This document shows, piece by piece, positions 24,216 to 32,106 of a stretch of DNA of 64,000 bases. This stretch comes from Georgenia soli (GTDB lineage: Bacteria > Actinomycetota > Actinomycetes > Actinomycetales > Actinomycetaceae), in NCBI RefSeq assembly GCF_002563695.1, contig NZ_PDJI01000004.1:2294001-2358000 (forward strand). The letters are read 5' to 3'. Below the pieces are notes generated by a model. The model did no database searches. It worked only from the letters and a program-made list of their open reading frames with translations, and had not been told where the DNA came from. The first letter of the stretch is position 1; each line of letters opens with the position of its first letter. Position numbers and translations under genes: made by a program.

Positions 24216-26146
24216 TCCGTTTCGAGAACCTCTCCGTCACCTACGCCGGTGCCGCCGCACCCGTGCTGCGCGACGTCGACGCCCACGTCGAGGAGGGCGA
24301 GCTCTGCCTCGTCGTCGGGCCCACCGGCTCGGGGAAGTCGACCCTGCTGGGGGCGGCCGCCGGGCGTGTCCCGCACTTCACCGGCGGGGAGGTCGCGGGC
24401 CGGGTGCTGGTGGAGGGCCGCGACACCCGCGACCACCTTCCCCGGGACCTCGCCGACGTCGTCGGCATCGTCGCGCAGGACCCGCTGGCCGGGTTCGTCA
24501 CCGACACCGTGGAGGAGGAGCTCGCGTTCGGCATGGAGCAGATCGGCGTGGACCCGGCGCTCATGCGCAAGCGGGTCGAGGAGGTCCTGGACCTGCTCGG
24601 CCTCGCCGGACTGCGCGACCGCGCCCTCGCCGACCTGTCCGGGGGTGAGCAGCAGCGGGTGGCGATCGGCGCGGTGCTCACCGCGCAGCCGCGCGTGCTG
24701 GTGCTCGACGAGCCCACCTCCGCCCTCGACCCCGCCGCCGCGGAGGACGTCCTCGCCGCCCTCGCCCGCCTCGTCCACGACGTCGGCATCACCGTGCTGC
24801 TGGCCGAGCACCGCCTGGAGCGGGTGGTCCAGTTCGCCGACCGGGTCATCGCCCTGGGCGACGACGGGACCGTCGTCTCGGGCCCGCCCGCGCAGGTCCT
24901 GGCCGGGTCCGCCGTCGCCCCGCCCGTGGTGGAGCTCGGCCGGCTGGCCGGCTGGGACCCGCTGCCGCTATCGGTGCGCGACGCCCGGCGCCTGGCGGCA
25001 CCGCTGCGCGAGCGCCTCCTGGCAGCGCCGCAGCGGCACGCCCCCGAGCGTCCGACGGCGGAGGCGAAGCAACCCCTGTCCGGGCGTCCGACGGCGACGG
25101 CGAAGCAACCCCTGTCCGAGCGCCGAGAACGCCCTAAGTGGTCGTTCGCGGTGGCAGACGAGCACTTAGGGCGTTCTCGGCGTGCGGCCGACGACGAAGG
25201 TCGCACGGCCAGGTCGGCGGAGGCGCCGGCCACACTGACGGCCCGCGGTCTGGCGGTGCGGCACGGTGCCGTCGACGCGGTGCGTGGGGCGGACCTGACG
25301 CTTCACGCCGGCGAGATCGTCGCGCTCATGGGCCGCAACGGGTCAGGGAAGTCCTCCCTCCTGTGGGCGCTGCAGGGTCAGGGTCCGCGCAGCGCGGGCA
25401 TCGTCCACCTCGCCGGCCCGGACGCCGACCCGGCCACCCTCACGCCGGCCGCCGCCCGGCGCCACGTCGCGCTGGTGCCCCAGTCGCCGTCGGACCTGCT
25501 CTACCTGCCCACGGTCGGGCAGGAGTGCGCGGCGGCGGACGAGCAGGTGGGCGCCCCGGCGGGCACCACGCGGGACGTCCTCCACGCCCTCGCCCCGGGC
25601 GTGCCCGGCGATGCGCACCCGCGGGACCTCTCCGAGGGGCAACGCCTGGCGCTGGCGCTGGCGATCCAGCTCGCCGGCCGGCCCATGGTGCTGCTGCTCG
25701 ACGAGCCCACCCGCGGGCTGGACTACACGGGCAAGGCCCGCCTCGCCGACCTCCTGCGCACCCTGCGCTCCGGTGGCCGCACCGTGCTGCTGGCCACCCA
25801 CGATGTCGAGTTCGTGGCCGGCTGCGCCGACCGGGTCGTGCTCCTCGCGGGCGGTGACCTGGTGGCCGACGCCCCGGCCCGTAGCGTGTTGCACGACTCG
25901 GCGACGTTCTCCCCGCAGGTCGCCAAGATCCTCCGCCCGGTCGACGTGCTGACGGTCGCCGACGTGCGCGACCTGCTCGTCCGGGACGTCGCCGGAGGGT
26001 CCGGGCGCGATCGCGGTGGTCCCGGCGAACTGGACCACCGTGGTGATCCAGGTGCCCCGGGCACCGCTCGCGACCCGCGCGCCCCGGGCACCGCTCGCGA
26101 TCCGGGCGCACCGCGTGACCACTCGCTCGGCGGAGGTGCGCTGTGA
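24212..26146 (+). CDS. Fused ECF transporter ATPase (EcfA-EcfA')
   Basis: 644 residues containing two complete ABC ATPase domains. Domain 1: Walker A GPTGSGKST (36-44), signature LSGGEQQRV, Walker B VLVLDEPTSALD. Domain 2: Walker A GRNGSGKSS (about 374-382), signature LSEGQRLAL, Walker B LLLDEPTRGLD. Hydrolysis drives vitamin uptake. The linker (about 265-350) is peculiar: it encodes two 12-residue tandem repeats (PTAEAKQPLSGR / PTATAKQPLSER) and then a REP-like palindrome read in frame (25121-25182). The C-terminus also has a repetitive Asp/Pro/Gly tail. GTG 24212 overlaps the EcfT stop; the stop overlaps the S-component start. Confidence 0.93.
   Translation: MIRFENLSVTYAGAAAPVLRDVDAHVEEGELCLVVGPTGSGKSTLLGAAAGRVPHFTGGEVAGRVLVEGRDTRDHLPRDLADVVGIVAQDPLAGFVTDTVEEELAFGMEQIGVDPALMRKRVEEVLDLLGLAGLRDRALADLSGGEQQRVAIGAVLTAQPRVLVLDEPTSALDPAAAEDVLAALARLVHDVGITVLLAEHRLERVVQFADRVIALGDDGTVVSGPPAQVLAGSAVAPPVVELGRLAGWDPLPLSVRDARRLAAPLRERLLAAPQRHAPERPTAEAKQPLSGRPTATAKQPLSERRERPKWSFAVADEHLGRSRRAADDEGRTARSAEAPATLTARGLAVRHGAVDAVRGADLTLHAGEIVALMGRNGSGKSSLLWALQGQGPRSAGIVHLAGPDADPATLTPAAARRHVALVPQSPSDLLYLPTVGQECAAADEQVGAPAGTTRDVLHALAPGVPGDAHPRDLSEGQRLALALAIQLAGRPMVLLLDEPTRGLDYTGKARLADLLRTLRSGGRTVLLATHDVEFVAGCADRVVLLAGGDLVADAPARSVLHDSATFSPQVAKILRPVDVLTVADVRDLLVRDVAGGSGRDRGGPGELDHRGDPGAPGTARDPRAPGTARDPGAPRDHSLGGGAL
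25048..25119 (+). repeat. Two 36-bp tandem repeats in the ECF ATPase linker
   Basis: Copies 25048-25083 and 25084-25119 differ at a few bases and keep the reading frame (12 codons each). They adjoin the palindrome at 25121-25182. Confidence 0.85.
25121..25182. repeat. REP-like palindrome inside a coding sequence
   Basis: Perfect 20-bp arms (25121-25140 and 25163-25182) around a 22-nt loop, lying in the linker between the two ATPase domains and translated in frame. The arm core is shared with the intergenic palindrome at 8364-8419. Confidence 0.85.
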
Positions 26147-26961
26147 CGGACCAACGGTCGAGGCAGGTCCACCTGATGGCACCGGACGGCGTCAGCACCG
26201 CCGTGCCGCTGAGCCGCCGCATGGTCGTGGCGCTCGTGCTCGCCTCGACGCTCGGCCTGCTCGCCTTCGGGTGGCCGCTCGTGGTGGAGCCGGGGGCCGC
26301 GCTCGCGGACGGCACCAGCGCCCCGCTGGTTCTCGGCGTCGTCCTGGCGGCCGCGCTCGTTGTGCTGTTCGTCGGCCTCGGCGACGGCGGGATCGACGTC
26401 AAGGCCGTCGCGATGCTCGGGCTGCTCTCCGCCGTGGGGGCGGTGCTGCGGCCCGTGGCCGGCGGGACAGGCGGCGTCGAGACGGTCTTCCTCGTCATCG
26501 TCCTCGGCGCGCGGGTGTTCGGGCCGGGCTTCGGCTTCGTCCTCGGCTCCACCACGCTGCTCGCCTCCGCCCTGCTGACGGGTGGGGTCGGGCCGTGGCT
26601 GCCGTTCCAGATGCTCGGGGCCGCGTGGGTCGGTCTCGGCGCGGGCCTGCTGCCCGGGCGGCTGCGCGGGTGGGGCGAGGTCGTGGCGCTGGCCGGCTAC
26701 GGGGCGGTGGCGTCGCTGGCGTACGGGTGGGCGATGAACCTGTCCTTCTGGCCGTTCCAGCTCGGTGCTGGCACGGCGATCTCGTTCGTGCCGGGCGACC
26801 CGGTCGGCGCGAACCTAAGCCGGTTCGTCGTGTACTCGCTCACGACGTCCCTCGCCTGGGACCTGGGCCGGGCGCTGACGACGGCGGTGGGGGTCGCCCT
26901 GCTGGGCAGGCCCGTGCTCGCCACCCTTCGCCGCGCGGCCGTGCGGGCGTCTTTCCGCTGA
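26143..26961 (+). CDS. ECF transporter substrate-binding (S) component, probably cobalamin
   Basis: 272 residues, about six membrane segments, with the Gly/Ala-rich helices typical of ECF S components (AVAMLGLLSAVGAVLRP, GPGFGFVLGSTTLLASALL, WLPFQMLGAAWVGLGAGLL). This family often accompanies the DUF4430 protein, EcfT and fused ATPase behind a cobalamin riboswitch, so B12 or a corrinoid precursor is the likely substrate. GTG 26143 overlaps the ATPase stop by four bases. It ends at the start of a degenerate tandem repeat. Confidence 0.87.
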   Translation: MTDQRSRQVHLMAPDGVSTAVPLSRRMVVALVLASTLGLLAFGWPLVVEPGAALADGTSAPLVLGVVLAAALVVLFVGLGDGGIDVKAVAMLGLLSAVGAVLRPVAGGTGGVETVFLVIVLGARVFGPGFGFVLGSTTLLASALLTGGVGPWLPFQMLGAAWVGLGAGLLPGRLRGWGEVVALAGYGAVASLAYGWAMNLSFWPFQLGAGTAISFVPGDPVGANLSRFVVYSLTTSLAWDLGRALTTAVGVALLGRPVLATLRRAAVRASFR

Positions 26962-27068
26962 AGCCGTACCTTCCAACTCGAGCGCACCGCGTCGCTCGAC
27001 CGGAGCCGCGCTGGCGTCGCTCGACTGGAGCCGTATCGGTGCGCGCGACTGAAGCCGTACCAGCGTCG
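26957..27068 (+). repeat. Degenerate 24-25 bp tandem repeat after the ECF operon
   Basis: Units of the form CGTCGCTCGACTGGAGCCG occur at 26990-27008 and 27015-27033. Decayed copies end at 26966 (overlapping the S-component stop) and 27057. No gene is seen in 26962-27365 apart from this and the hairpin at 27156. Confidence 0.65.
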
Positions 27069-27155
27069 TTCTGGCGAACCAGGCGGGGGCGGGCGCGCTG
27101 CCGCTGAGCGGGGCGTGGACGGGTGAAGGCGATCTGTGGCTGCCCGCCGGGGCCC

Positions 27156-27194
27156 AACGGTGAGGATTCGATGCTCATCGAATCCTCACCATTG
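27156..27194. terminator. Long perfect hairpin, probable terminator
   Basis: A 14-bp perfect stem (27159-27172 with 27177-27190), 4-nt loop GCTC, extended by 2-3 further pairs across one mismatch. It is A/T-richer than its surroundings. It lies about 200 bp after the ECF operon and could end that transcript, or be a mobile palindrome. Confidence 0.55.
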
Positions 27195-27365
27195 TGGTTC
27201 CGGGTCGACAGACCTCTGTCGCGGACAGGCCTCGGACCTTTGGCCCTCGCGGCCGCCGAACCGCCCGCGTTAACGTCGACGCAGGTGGCTCTGCTCATGG
27301 ACGAGACGAGCGCATGGATGTCGCCCGGGCGGCATGGGGCGACGGCGCCTGATGGGAGGTGTCCC

Positions 27366-28211
27366 GTGACCTCAGCTCTCAGATCTGTCCCGGCCCGCTC
27401 TGTCCCGGCCCGCCGAACGCTGCGTGAGTTCACCGCCCGAAGGGGCGAGTTGTTCGCGGTGCTGGTCAGCCTGGCGTACATCGTTCCTCTGCTGGCCCTG
27501 ACGCTCCTCGCGCCGCAGGCCGCAAGCGTCACAGCATCGGCGAACGCCCTCATGCTCGGAGGCCTGGCGTGGAGGGTCCTGTTCCCTGCGGCCCTGCTGA
27601 CGGCGTTGGGGTGGTGGCGGGTCACCGGCTTCACCACCCGTTCTACCTGGCGGAGCCTCGTTCCTCTCCTGCCGCTGATCGTGGTCTACGCGGGTTCGAT
27701 GGTCCTGCTACCGGTATGGCTGGGCGTGGCGAGTCACAGCCTCGGATACTTCGCGCTGGTCGCGCTCAGCTCACTTGCGGTGGGTTTCGGCGACGAGGCC
27801 GTCTTCCGCGGGGCGGTGCTGCAGGCGCTGCTGCCGCGCGCGACCCTGCGGGCCGTGCTCCTCTCGTCGGTCCTGTGGGGCGCGCAGTACCTCGGCGTCA
27901 TGGCCGCAGGCGTCGACCCCGCCCTCGTCGGACTTCAGGCGCTGCACATGGTCGGTATGGGCATCGCCTTCGCAGCCGCCGTCGTGGTGACCGGCACGAT
28001 CTGGCCCCTGGTCCTCATCGATGCTGTGACGCAGACGGCAACTCTTCCCGTGCCTGGGGGCACTTCCACACCGGACATCTTCACCGTTGTGGTCGAGCTG
28101 GTGATGGGCACGCTCGCCGCCGCCTACGGCATCTGGCTGCTGCACCGGCACCGGCACGTGCACCGGCACCGGCACGCCGGCCGCTCCGCCGAGGACGGCG
28201 ACCCAGCCTGA
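27366..28211 (+). CDS. CPBP-family membrane protein with degenerate active site
   Basis: 281 residues, about eight membrane segments, CAAX-protease/bacteriocin-processing (CPBP/Abi) fold. GTG 27366 was chosen for its GGGAGG site. The first motif, normally EExxxR, is FGDEAVFRG (Asp143-Glu144, Arg148). The second, normally FxxxH, reads LWGAQYL (Gln174 instead of His). A His occurs later (His194, ALHMVGMG). These changes cast doubt on protease activity. The C-terminus is a His/Arg-rich tail (LHRHRHVHRHRHAGR) that might bind metal. It lies between the ECF operon and nrdJ; no functional link can be shown. Confidence 0.8.
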   Translation: MTSALRSVPARSVPARRTLREFTARRGELFAVLVSLAYIVPLLALTLLAPQAASVTASANALMLGGLAWRVLFPAALLTALGWWRVTGFTTRSTWRSLVPLLPLIVVYAGSMVLLPVWLGVASHSLGYFALVALSSLAVGFGDEAVFRGAVLQALLPRATLRAVLLSSVLWGAQYLGVMAAGVDPALVGLQALHMVGMGIAFAAAVVVTGTIWPLVLIDAVTQTATLPVPGGTSTPDIFTVVVELVMGTLAAAYGIWLLHRHRHVHRHRHAGRSAEDGDPA

Positions 28212-28348
28212 GGGACCAGCGGTTCGGACTCGCCACGCTGCGTCCAGGAGCCGCGGTGCCGCGTGGAGCGGCGTGTCGTCGCGGCTTTCCGGCCCCTGCA
28301 CAGGCGCCCGCGCCACGCCCGGGGCCAAGGTCCCAACCTTCAGATTGA

Positions 28349-28396
28349 CCCCAACATATGGTGGCGCCTGCGAATTACAAGCACTACATGTTGTGA
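28349..28396 (+). promoter_or_regulatory. Paired NrdR boxes upstream of nrdJ
   Basis: Two 16-bp sites, 28349-28364 (11 of 16 to the consensus ACACWATATATWGTGT) and 28381-28396 (12 of 16, with CACTACATGTTGTG), are separated by 16 bp, so their centres are 32 bp apart. This is the usual arrangement of NrdR operators in front of ribonucleotide reductase genes. NrdR binds them when dATP is high and represses. No nrdR gene is in the window. Confidence 0.78.
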
Positions 28397-28482
28397 TGAC
28401 AACGAGTCACCACAGGTTCACAATGGGTACTGGACAACACCCGGTGCCCGGACCGCCGCAGCACCGCCCGAAGGAGCAGAGC

Positions 28483-31437
28483 ATGACCGTCACCCCGGCC
28501 AGCAAGAAGAGCGGAACCGCCCGCACGAAGCGGCGTGGCCTCACGATCCCCCGCGTGTTCTCCACGGCCGGCACCCACCCCTACGACGAGGTGGAGTGGG
28601 AGCGCCGCGACGTCGTGCAGACCAACTGGCGCACGGGTGAGACGGTCTTCGAGCAGAAGGGCGTCGAGTTCCCGTCCACCTGGTCGGTCAACGCCACCAC
28701 GATCGTCACCACCAAGTACTTCCGGGGCGCGCTGGGCACCGAGGCCCGCGAGCAGAGCCTGAAGCAGGTCATCGACCGCGTCGTGCGCACCTACACCGCC
28801 GCCGGCAAGGAGAACGGGTACTTCGCCACGGACGCCGACGCCCAGGTGTTCTCCGACGAGCTCACCTGGCTGCTCCTGCACCAGGTGTTCGCGTTCAACT
28901 CGCCGGTGTGGTTCAACGTCGGCACGGAGTCGCCGCAGCAGGTCTCGGCCTGCTTCATCCTGTCGGTCGACGACACGATGGACTCGATCCTGAACTGGTA
29001 CCGCGAGGAGGGCCTGATCTTCAAGGGCGGCTCCGGCGCCGGCCTGAACCTCTCACGGATCCGTTCCTCGAAGGAGCTGCTCTCCTCGGGCGGCAACGCC
29101 TCCGGGCCGGTCTCCTTCATGCGCGGCGCCGACGCCTCCGCCGGCACCATCAAGTCCGGTGGCGCGACCCGCCGCGCCGCCAAGATGGTCGTCCTCGACG
29201 TCGACCACCCGGACATCGAGGAGTTCGTCGAGACCAAGGCGCGCGAGGAGGACAAGATCCGCGCCCTGCGGGCGGCGGGGTTCGACATGGACCTCGGCGG
29301 CCGGGACATCACCTCGGTCCAGTACCAGAACGCCAACAACTCGGTGCGCGTCAGCGACGAGTTCATGCGCGCCGTCGAGGCCGGCGGCACGTTCGGCCTC
29401 AAGGCCCGCCAGGACGGCCGTGTCATCGAGACCGTCGACGCCAAGGACCTCTTCCGCAAGATCGCCAAGGCCGCCTGGGAGTGCGCCGACCCCGGGCTGC
29501 AGTACGACGACACCATCAACGACTGGCACACCTCCCCGGAGTCGGGGCGCATCACCGCCTCGAACCCCTGCAGCGAGTACCTGCACCTGGACAACTCCTC
29601 GTGCAACCTCGCCTCGCTCAACCTCATGAAGTTCCTCCGCGACGACGACACCTTCGACGTCGAGCGGTTCGTCGCCGCCGTCGAGCTCGTCATCACCGCG
29701 ATGGACATCTCCATCTGCTTCGCCGACTTCCCGACCGAGGCGATCGCCGAGACGACCCGCGCCTACCGCCAGCTGGGCATCGGCTACGCCAACCTCGGGG
29801 CCCTGCTCATGGCCACCGGCCACGGCTACGACTCCGACGGCGGACGCTCCCTCGCGGCGTCGATCACCTCCCTGATGACGGCGTCGGCGTACCGGCGCTC
29901 CGCCGAGCTCGCCGCTGCCCTCGGCGCCTACGACGGCTACGCCCGCAACGCCGCCGGCCACCAGCGGGTGATGCGCAAGCACGCCGCCGCCAACGACGAC
30001 CTGCGCACGGTCAACACCATGGACGCCGCCATCCACGCCGCGGCGAGCCGGGAGTGGCAGGCCGGCAACACCCTCGGCACGGAGCACGGGTGGCGCAACG
30101 CGCAGGCCTCGCTGCTCGCCCCCACCGGGACCATCGGCTTCATGATGGACTGCGACACCACCGGCATCGAGCCCGACTTCTCCCTCGTGAAGTTCAAGAA
30201 GCTCGTGGGCGGCGGGTCGATGCAGATCGTCAACAACACCGTCCCGCGCGCGCTGCGCCGCTTCGGCTACACCGAGGAGACGATCGAGGCGATCGTCGAG
30301 CACATCGCCGAGCACGGCCACGTCGTCGACGCCCCGGGCCTGCGGCCCGAGCACTACGAGGTGTTCGACACCGCCATGGGCGTGCGCTCCATCGCCCCCA
30401 TGGGGCACGTGAACATGATGGCCGCCGTCCAGCCGTTCCTCTCCGGCGCCATCTCCAAGACCGTCAACCTGCCCGAGTCGGCGACCGTCGAGGACATCGA
30501 GCAGGTCTACCTCGAGGGGTGGAAGCTCGGCCTGAAGGCGCTCGCCGTCTACCGCGACAACTGCAAGGTCGGCCAGCCTCTCTCCACCGGGAAGTCGGCG
30601 CAGGGCACGGCCGACGCCGGAGCCGCGGCTGCGTCGTCGGCCCAGGCGAGCTCCGGGGCTCCCGCCGTCGCCCCGCAGCCGGCCACGGACGGCCCGCCGC
30701 GCGCGGCGCGCAAGCGCCTGCCCAAGCAGCGGCCGTCGGTCACGACGTCCTTCATGGTGGGCGGCGCGGAGGGGTACCTCACCGCCGGCTCCTACCCCGA
30801 CGACGGACTGGGCGAGATCTTCCTGCGCCTGGGCAAGCAGGGCTCGACCCTGGCCGGCGTGATGGACGCGTTCTCGATCGCGATCTCGATCGGCCTGCAG
30901 CACGGCGTGCCGCTGGAGATCTTCGTGCAGAAGTTCACGAACCTGCGCTTCGAGCCGGCCGGTATGACGGACGATCCCGACGTCCGGATGGCGCAGTCGA
31001 TCATGGACTACGTCTTCCGCCGTCTGGCGCTGGACCACCTGCCGTTCGAGACCCGCTCCGAGATGGGCATCTTCACGACGGCCGAGCGGGCCCGGTACGC
31101 CGAGACCGGCTCGTACGCGCCGGCCGAGGACGACCTGGCGGACCTCAACGAGCTCATGGACGAGGACGGCGCCGACGGATCCGGGACGCCCTCGCCGACG
31201 GCTGGTGCCGCGGGTGCGGCTGCCACGGCTGCGCCGTCGTCCGCCGGCACCACGCCCGCGGAGCCGGCGCCCGCCCCGACGCCGCCGGCCCGGCCGCACT
31301 CGTCCGCCGAGCTCCTCGAGCTGCAGCAGGGTCAGCGCGCCGACGCCCCGCTGTGCATGTCGTGCGGCATCAAGATGCGTCCCTCGGGCTCGTGCTACGT
31401 GTGCGAGGGCTGCGGGTCGACCAGCGGCTGCAGCTGA
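28483..31437 (+). CDS. nrdJ: Vitamin B12-dependent ribonucleotide reductase (class II)
   Basis: 984 residues. It reduces ribonucleotides to deoxyribonucleotides with an adenosylcobalamin-derived radical, independent of oxygen. Visible motifs are NSPVWFN (about 138-144), first redox Cys157 in SACFIL, and the radical/catalytic NPCSE at 361-365 (Cys363, Glu365). An Ala/Pro-rich linker (about 700-760) is followed by a family C-terminal domain. The tail has the Cys-rich segment CMSCGIKMRPSG...CYVCEGCG for re-reduction or metal binding. ATG 28483 follows AAGGAG; longer frames lack a signal. NrdR boxes precede it and a hairpin follows. The nearby B12 importer and adenosyltransferase supply its cofactor. 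Confidence 0.97.
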   Translation: MTVTPASKKSGTARTKRRGLTIPRVFSTAGTHPYDEVEWERRDVVQTNWRTGETVFEQKGVEFPSTWSVNATTIVTTKYFRGALGTEAREQSLKQVIDRVVRTYTAAGKENGYFATDADAQVFSDELTWLLLHQVFAFNSPVWFNVGTESPQQVSACFILSVDDTMDSILNWYREEGLIFKGGSGAGLNLSRIRSSKELLSSGGNASGPVSFMRGADASAGTIKSGGATRRAAKMVVLDVDHPDIEEFVETKAREEDKIRALRAAGFDMDLGGRDITSVQYQNANNSVRVSDEFMRAVEAGGTFGLKARQDGRVIETVDAKDLFRKIAKAAWECADPGLQYDDTINDWHTSPESGRITASNPCSEYLHLDNSSCNLASLNLMKFLRDDDTFDVERFVAAVELVITAMDISICFADFPTEAIAETTRAYRQLGIGYANLGALLMATGHGYDSDGGRSLAASITSLMTASAYRRSAELAAALGAYDGYARNAAGHQRVMRKHAAANDDLRTVNTMDAAIHAAASREWQAGNTLGTEHGWRNAQASLLAPTGTIGFMMDCDTTGIEPDFSLVKFKKLVGGGSMQIVNNTVPRALRRFGYTEETIEAIVEHIAEHGHVVDAPGLRPEHYEVFDTAMGVRSIAPMGHVNMMAAVQPFLSGAISKTVNLPESATVEDIEQVYLEGWKLGLKALAVYRDNCKVGQPLSTGKSAQGTADAGAAAASSAQASSGAPAVAPQPATDGPPRAARKRLPKQRPSVTTSFMVGGAEGYLTAGSYPDDGLGEIFLRLGKQGSTLAGVMDAFSIAISIGLQHGVPLEIFVQKFTNLRFEPAGMTDDPDVRMAQSIMDYVFRRLALDHLPFETRSEMGIFTTAERARYAETGSYAPAEDDLADLNELMDEDGADGSGTPSPTAGAAGAAATAAPSSAGTTPAEPAPAPTPPARPHSSAELLELQQGQRADAPLCMSCGIKMRPSGSCYVCEGCGSTSGCS

Positions 31438-31452
31438 GTCGCAGGGGGTAGG

Positions 31453-31486
31453 GGCCGGGCCGCAGCACCACTGCTGCGGCCCGGCC
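31453..31486 (+). terminator. Terminator of nrdJ
   Basis: A 15-bp perfect GC-rich stem (31453-31467 with 31472-31486) and a 4-nt loop, 16 bp after the nrdJ stop. Confidence 0.85.
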
Positions 31487-31607
31487 TCCCGCTGTTCCCG
31501 CAAGTCAGGGCGCCCTCACGCGTGGCACGACTTTCCCGCTCGGCGCACCTCAGCACGCGCCCGGGCCGCCGTGCGACACTCGAACCGCGACGAGGCGGGA
31601 GGCCGGT

Positions 31608-32033
31608 GTGCGCGCGGACCAGCTCGAAGAGCTCTCGAGGGACGAGTGCCTGCGACTGCTGCGCGAGGGCGCAGTGGGCTGGGTCGCCTTCCCCGACGAC
31701 GACGGCGGCGCCGCCCTCGTGCCGGTGAACTACGTGCTGCACCGGGACGAGCTGGTCGTGACGACCGCCTACGGCAGCAAGCTCGCGGCCGCCGCCCAGG
31801 ACCGGGTGATGTCCTTCGGCATCGGTGAGTTCGACGTCCGGGCGCGGTCCGGATGGTCCGTCGTCGTCCATGGCAGCTCCCGCCTGGTGGGTGACGACCT
31901 GGTCAACCCGGACCTCCCGCCGATCGACTCGTGGGCGGTGCGCGGCAGCGGGGTCCGGATCGCCATCGAGCTCGGCCGGGTCTCCGGCCGGCGCGTCTCG
32001 GCAGACTCGCCCGCGGGTGACTCCGAGATCTGA
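31608..32033 (+). CDS. Pyridoxamine 5'-phosphate oxidase-like flavin-binding protein
   Basis: 141 residues, split-barrel fold of the PNPOx-like/F420-binding type. LREGAVGWVAFPDD and ALVPVNYVLHRDELVV follow the family pattern (a short barrel binding FMN or F420 at a dimer interface). RSGWSVVVHGSSRLV is another conserved strand pair. GTG 31608 follows GGGAGG. It may reduce small xenobiotics or act as a flavin carrier; the substrate is unknown. The neighbours offer no clue. Confidence 0.85.
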   Translation: MRADQLEELSRDECLRLLREGAVGWVAFPDDDGGAALVPVNYVLHRDELVVTTAYGSKLAAAAQDRVMSFGIGEFDVRARSGWSVVVHGSSRLVGDDLVNPDLPPIDSWAVRGSGVRIAIELGRVSGRRVSADSPAGDSEI

Positions 32034-32106
32034 CCGCAGCCCGCGCGATGTCCGACGCCAGAACCTCACCGGTCGGCGGCCGTGGAGGGCCCCCGGTGAG
32101 CCGGCC

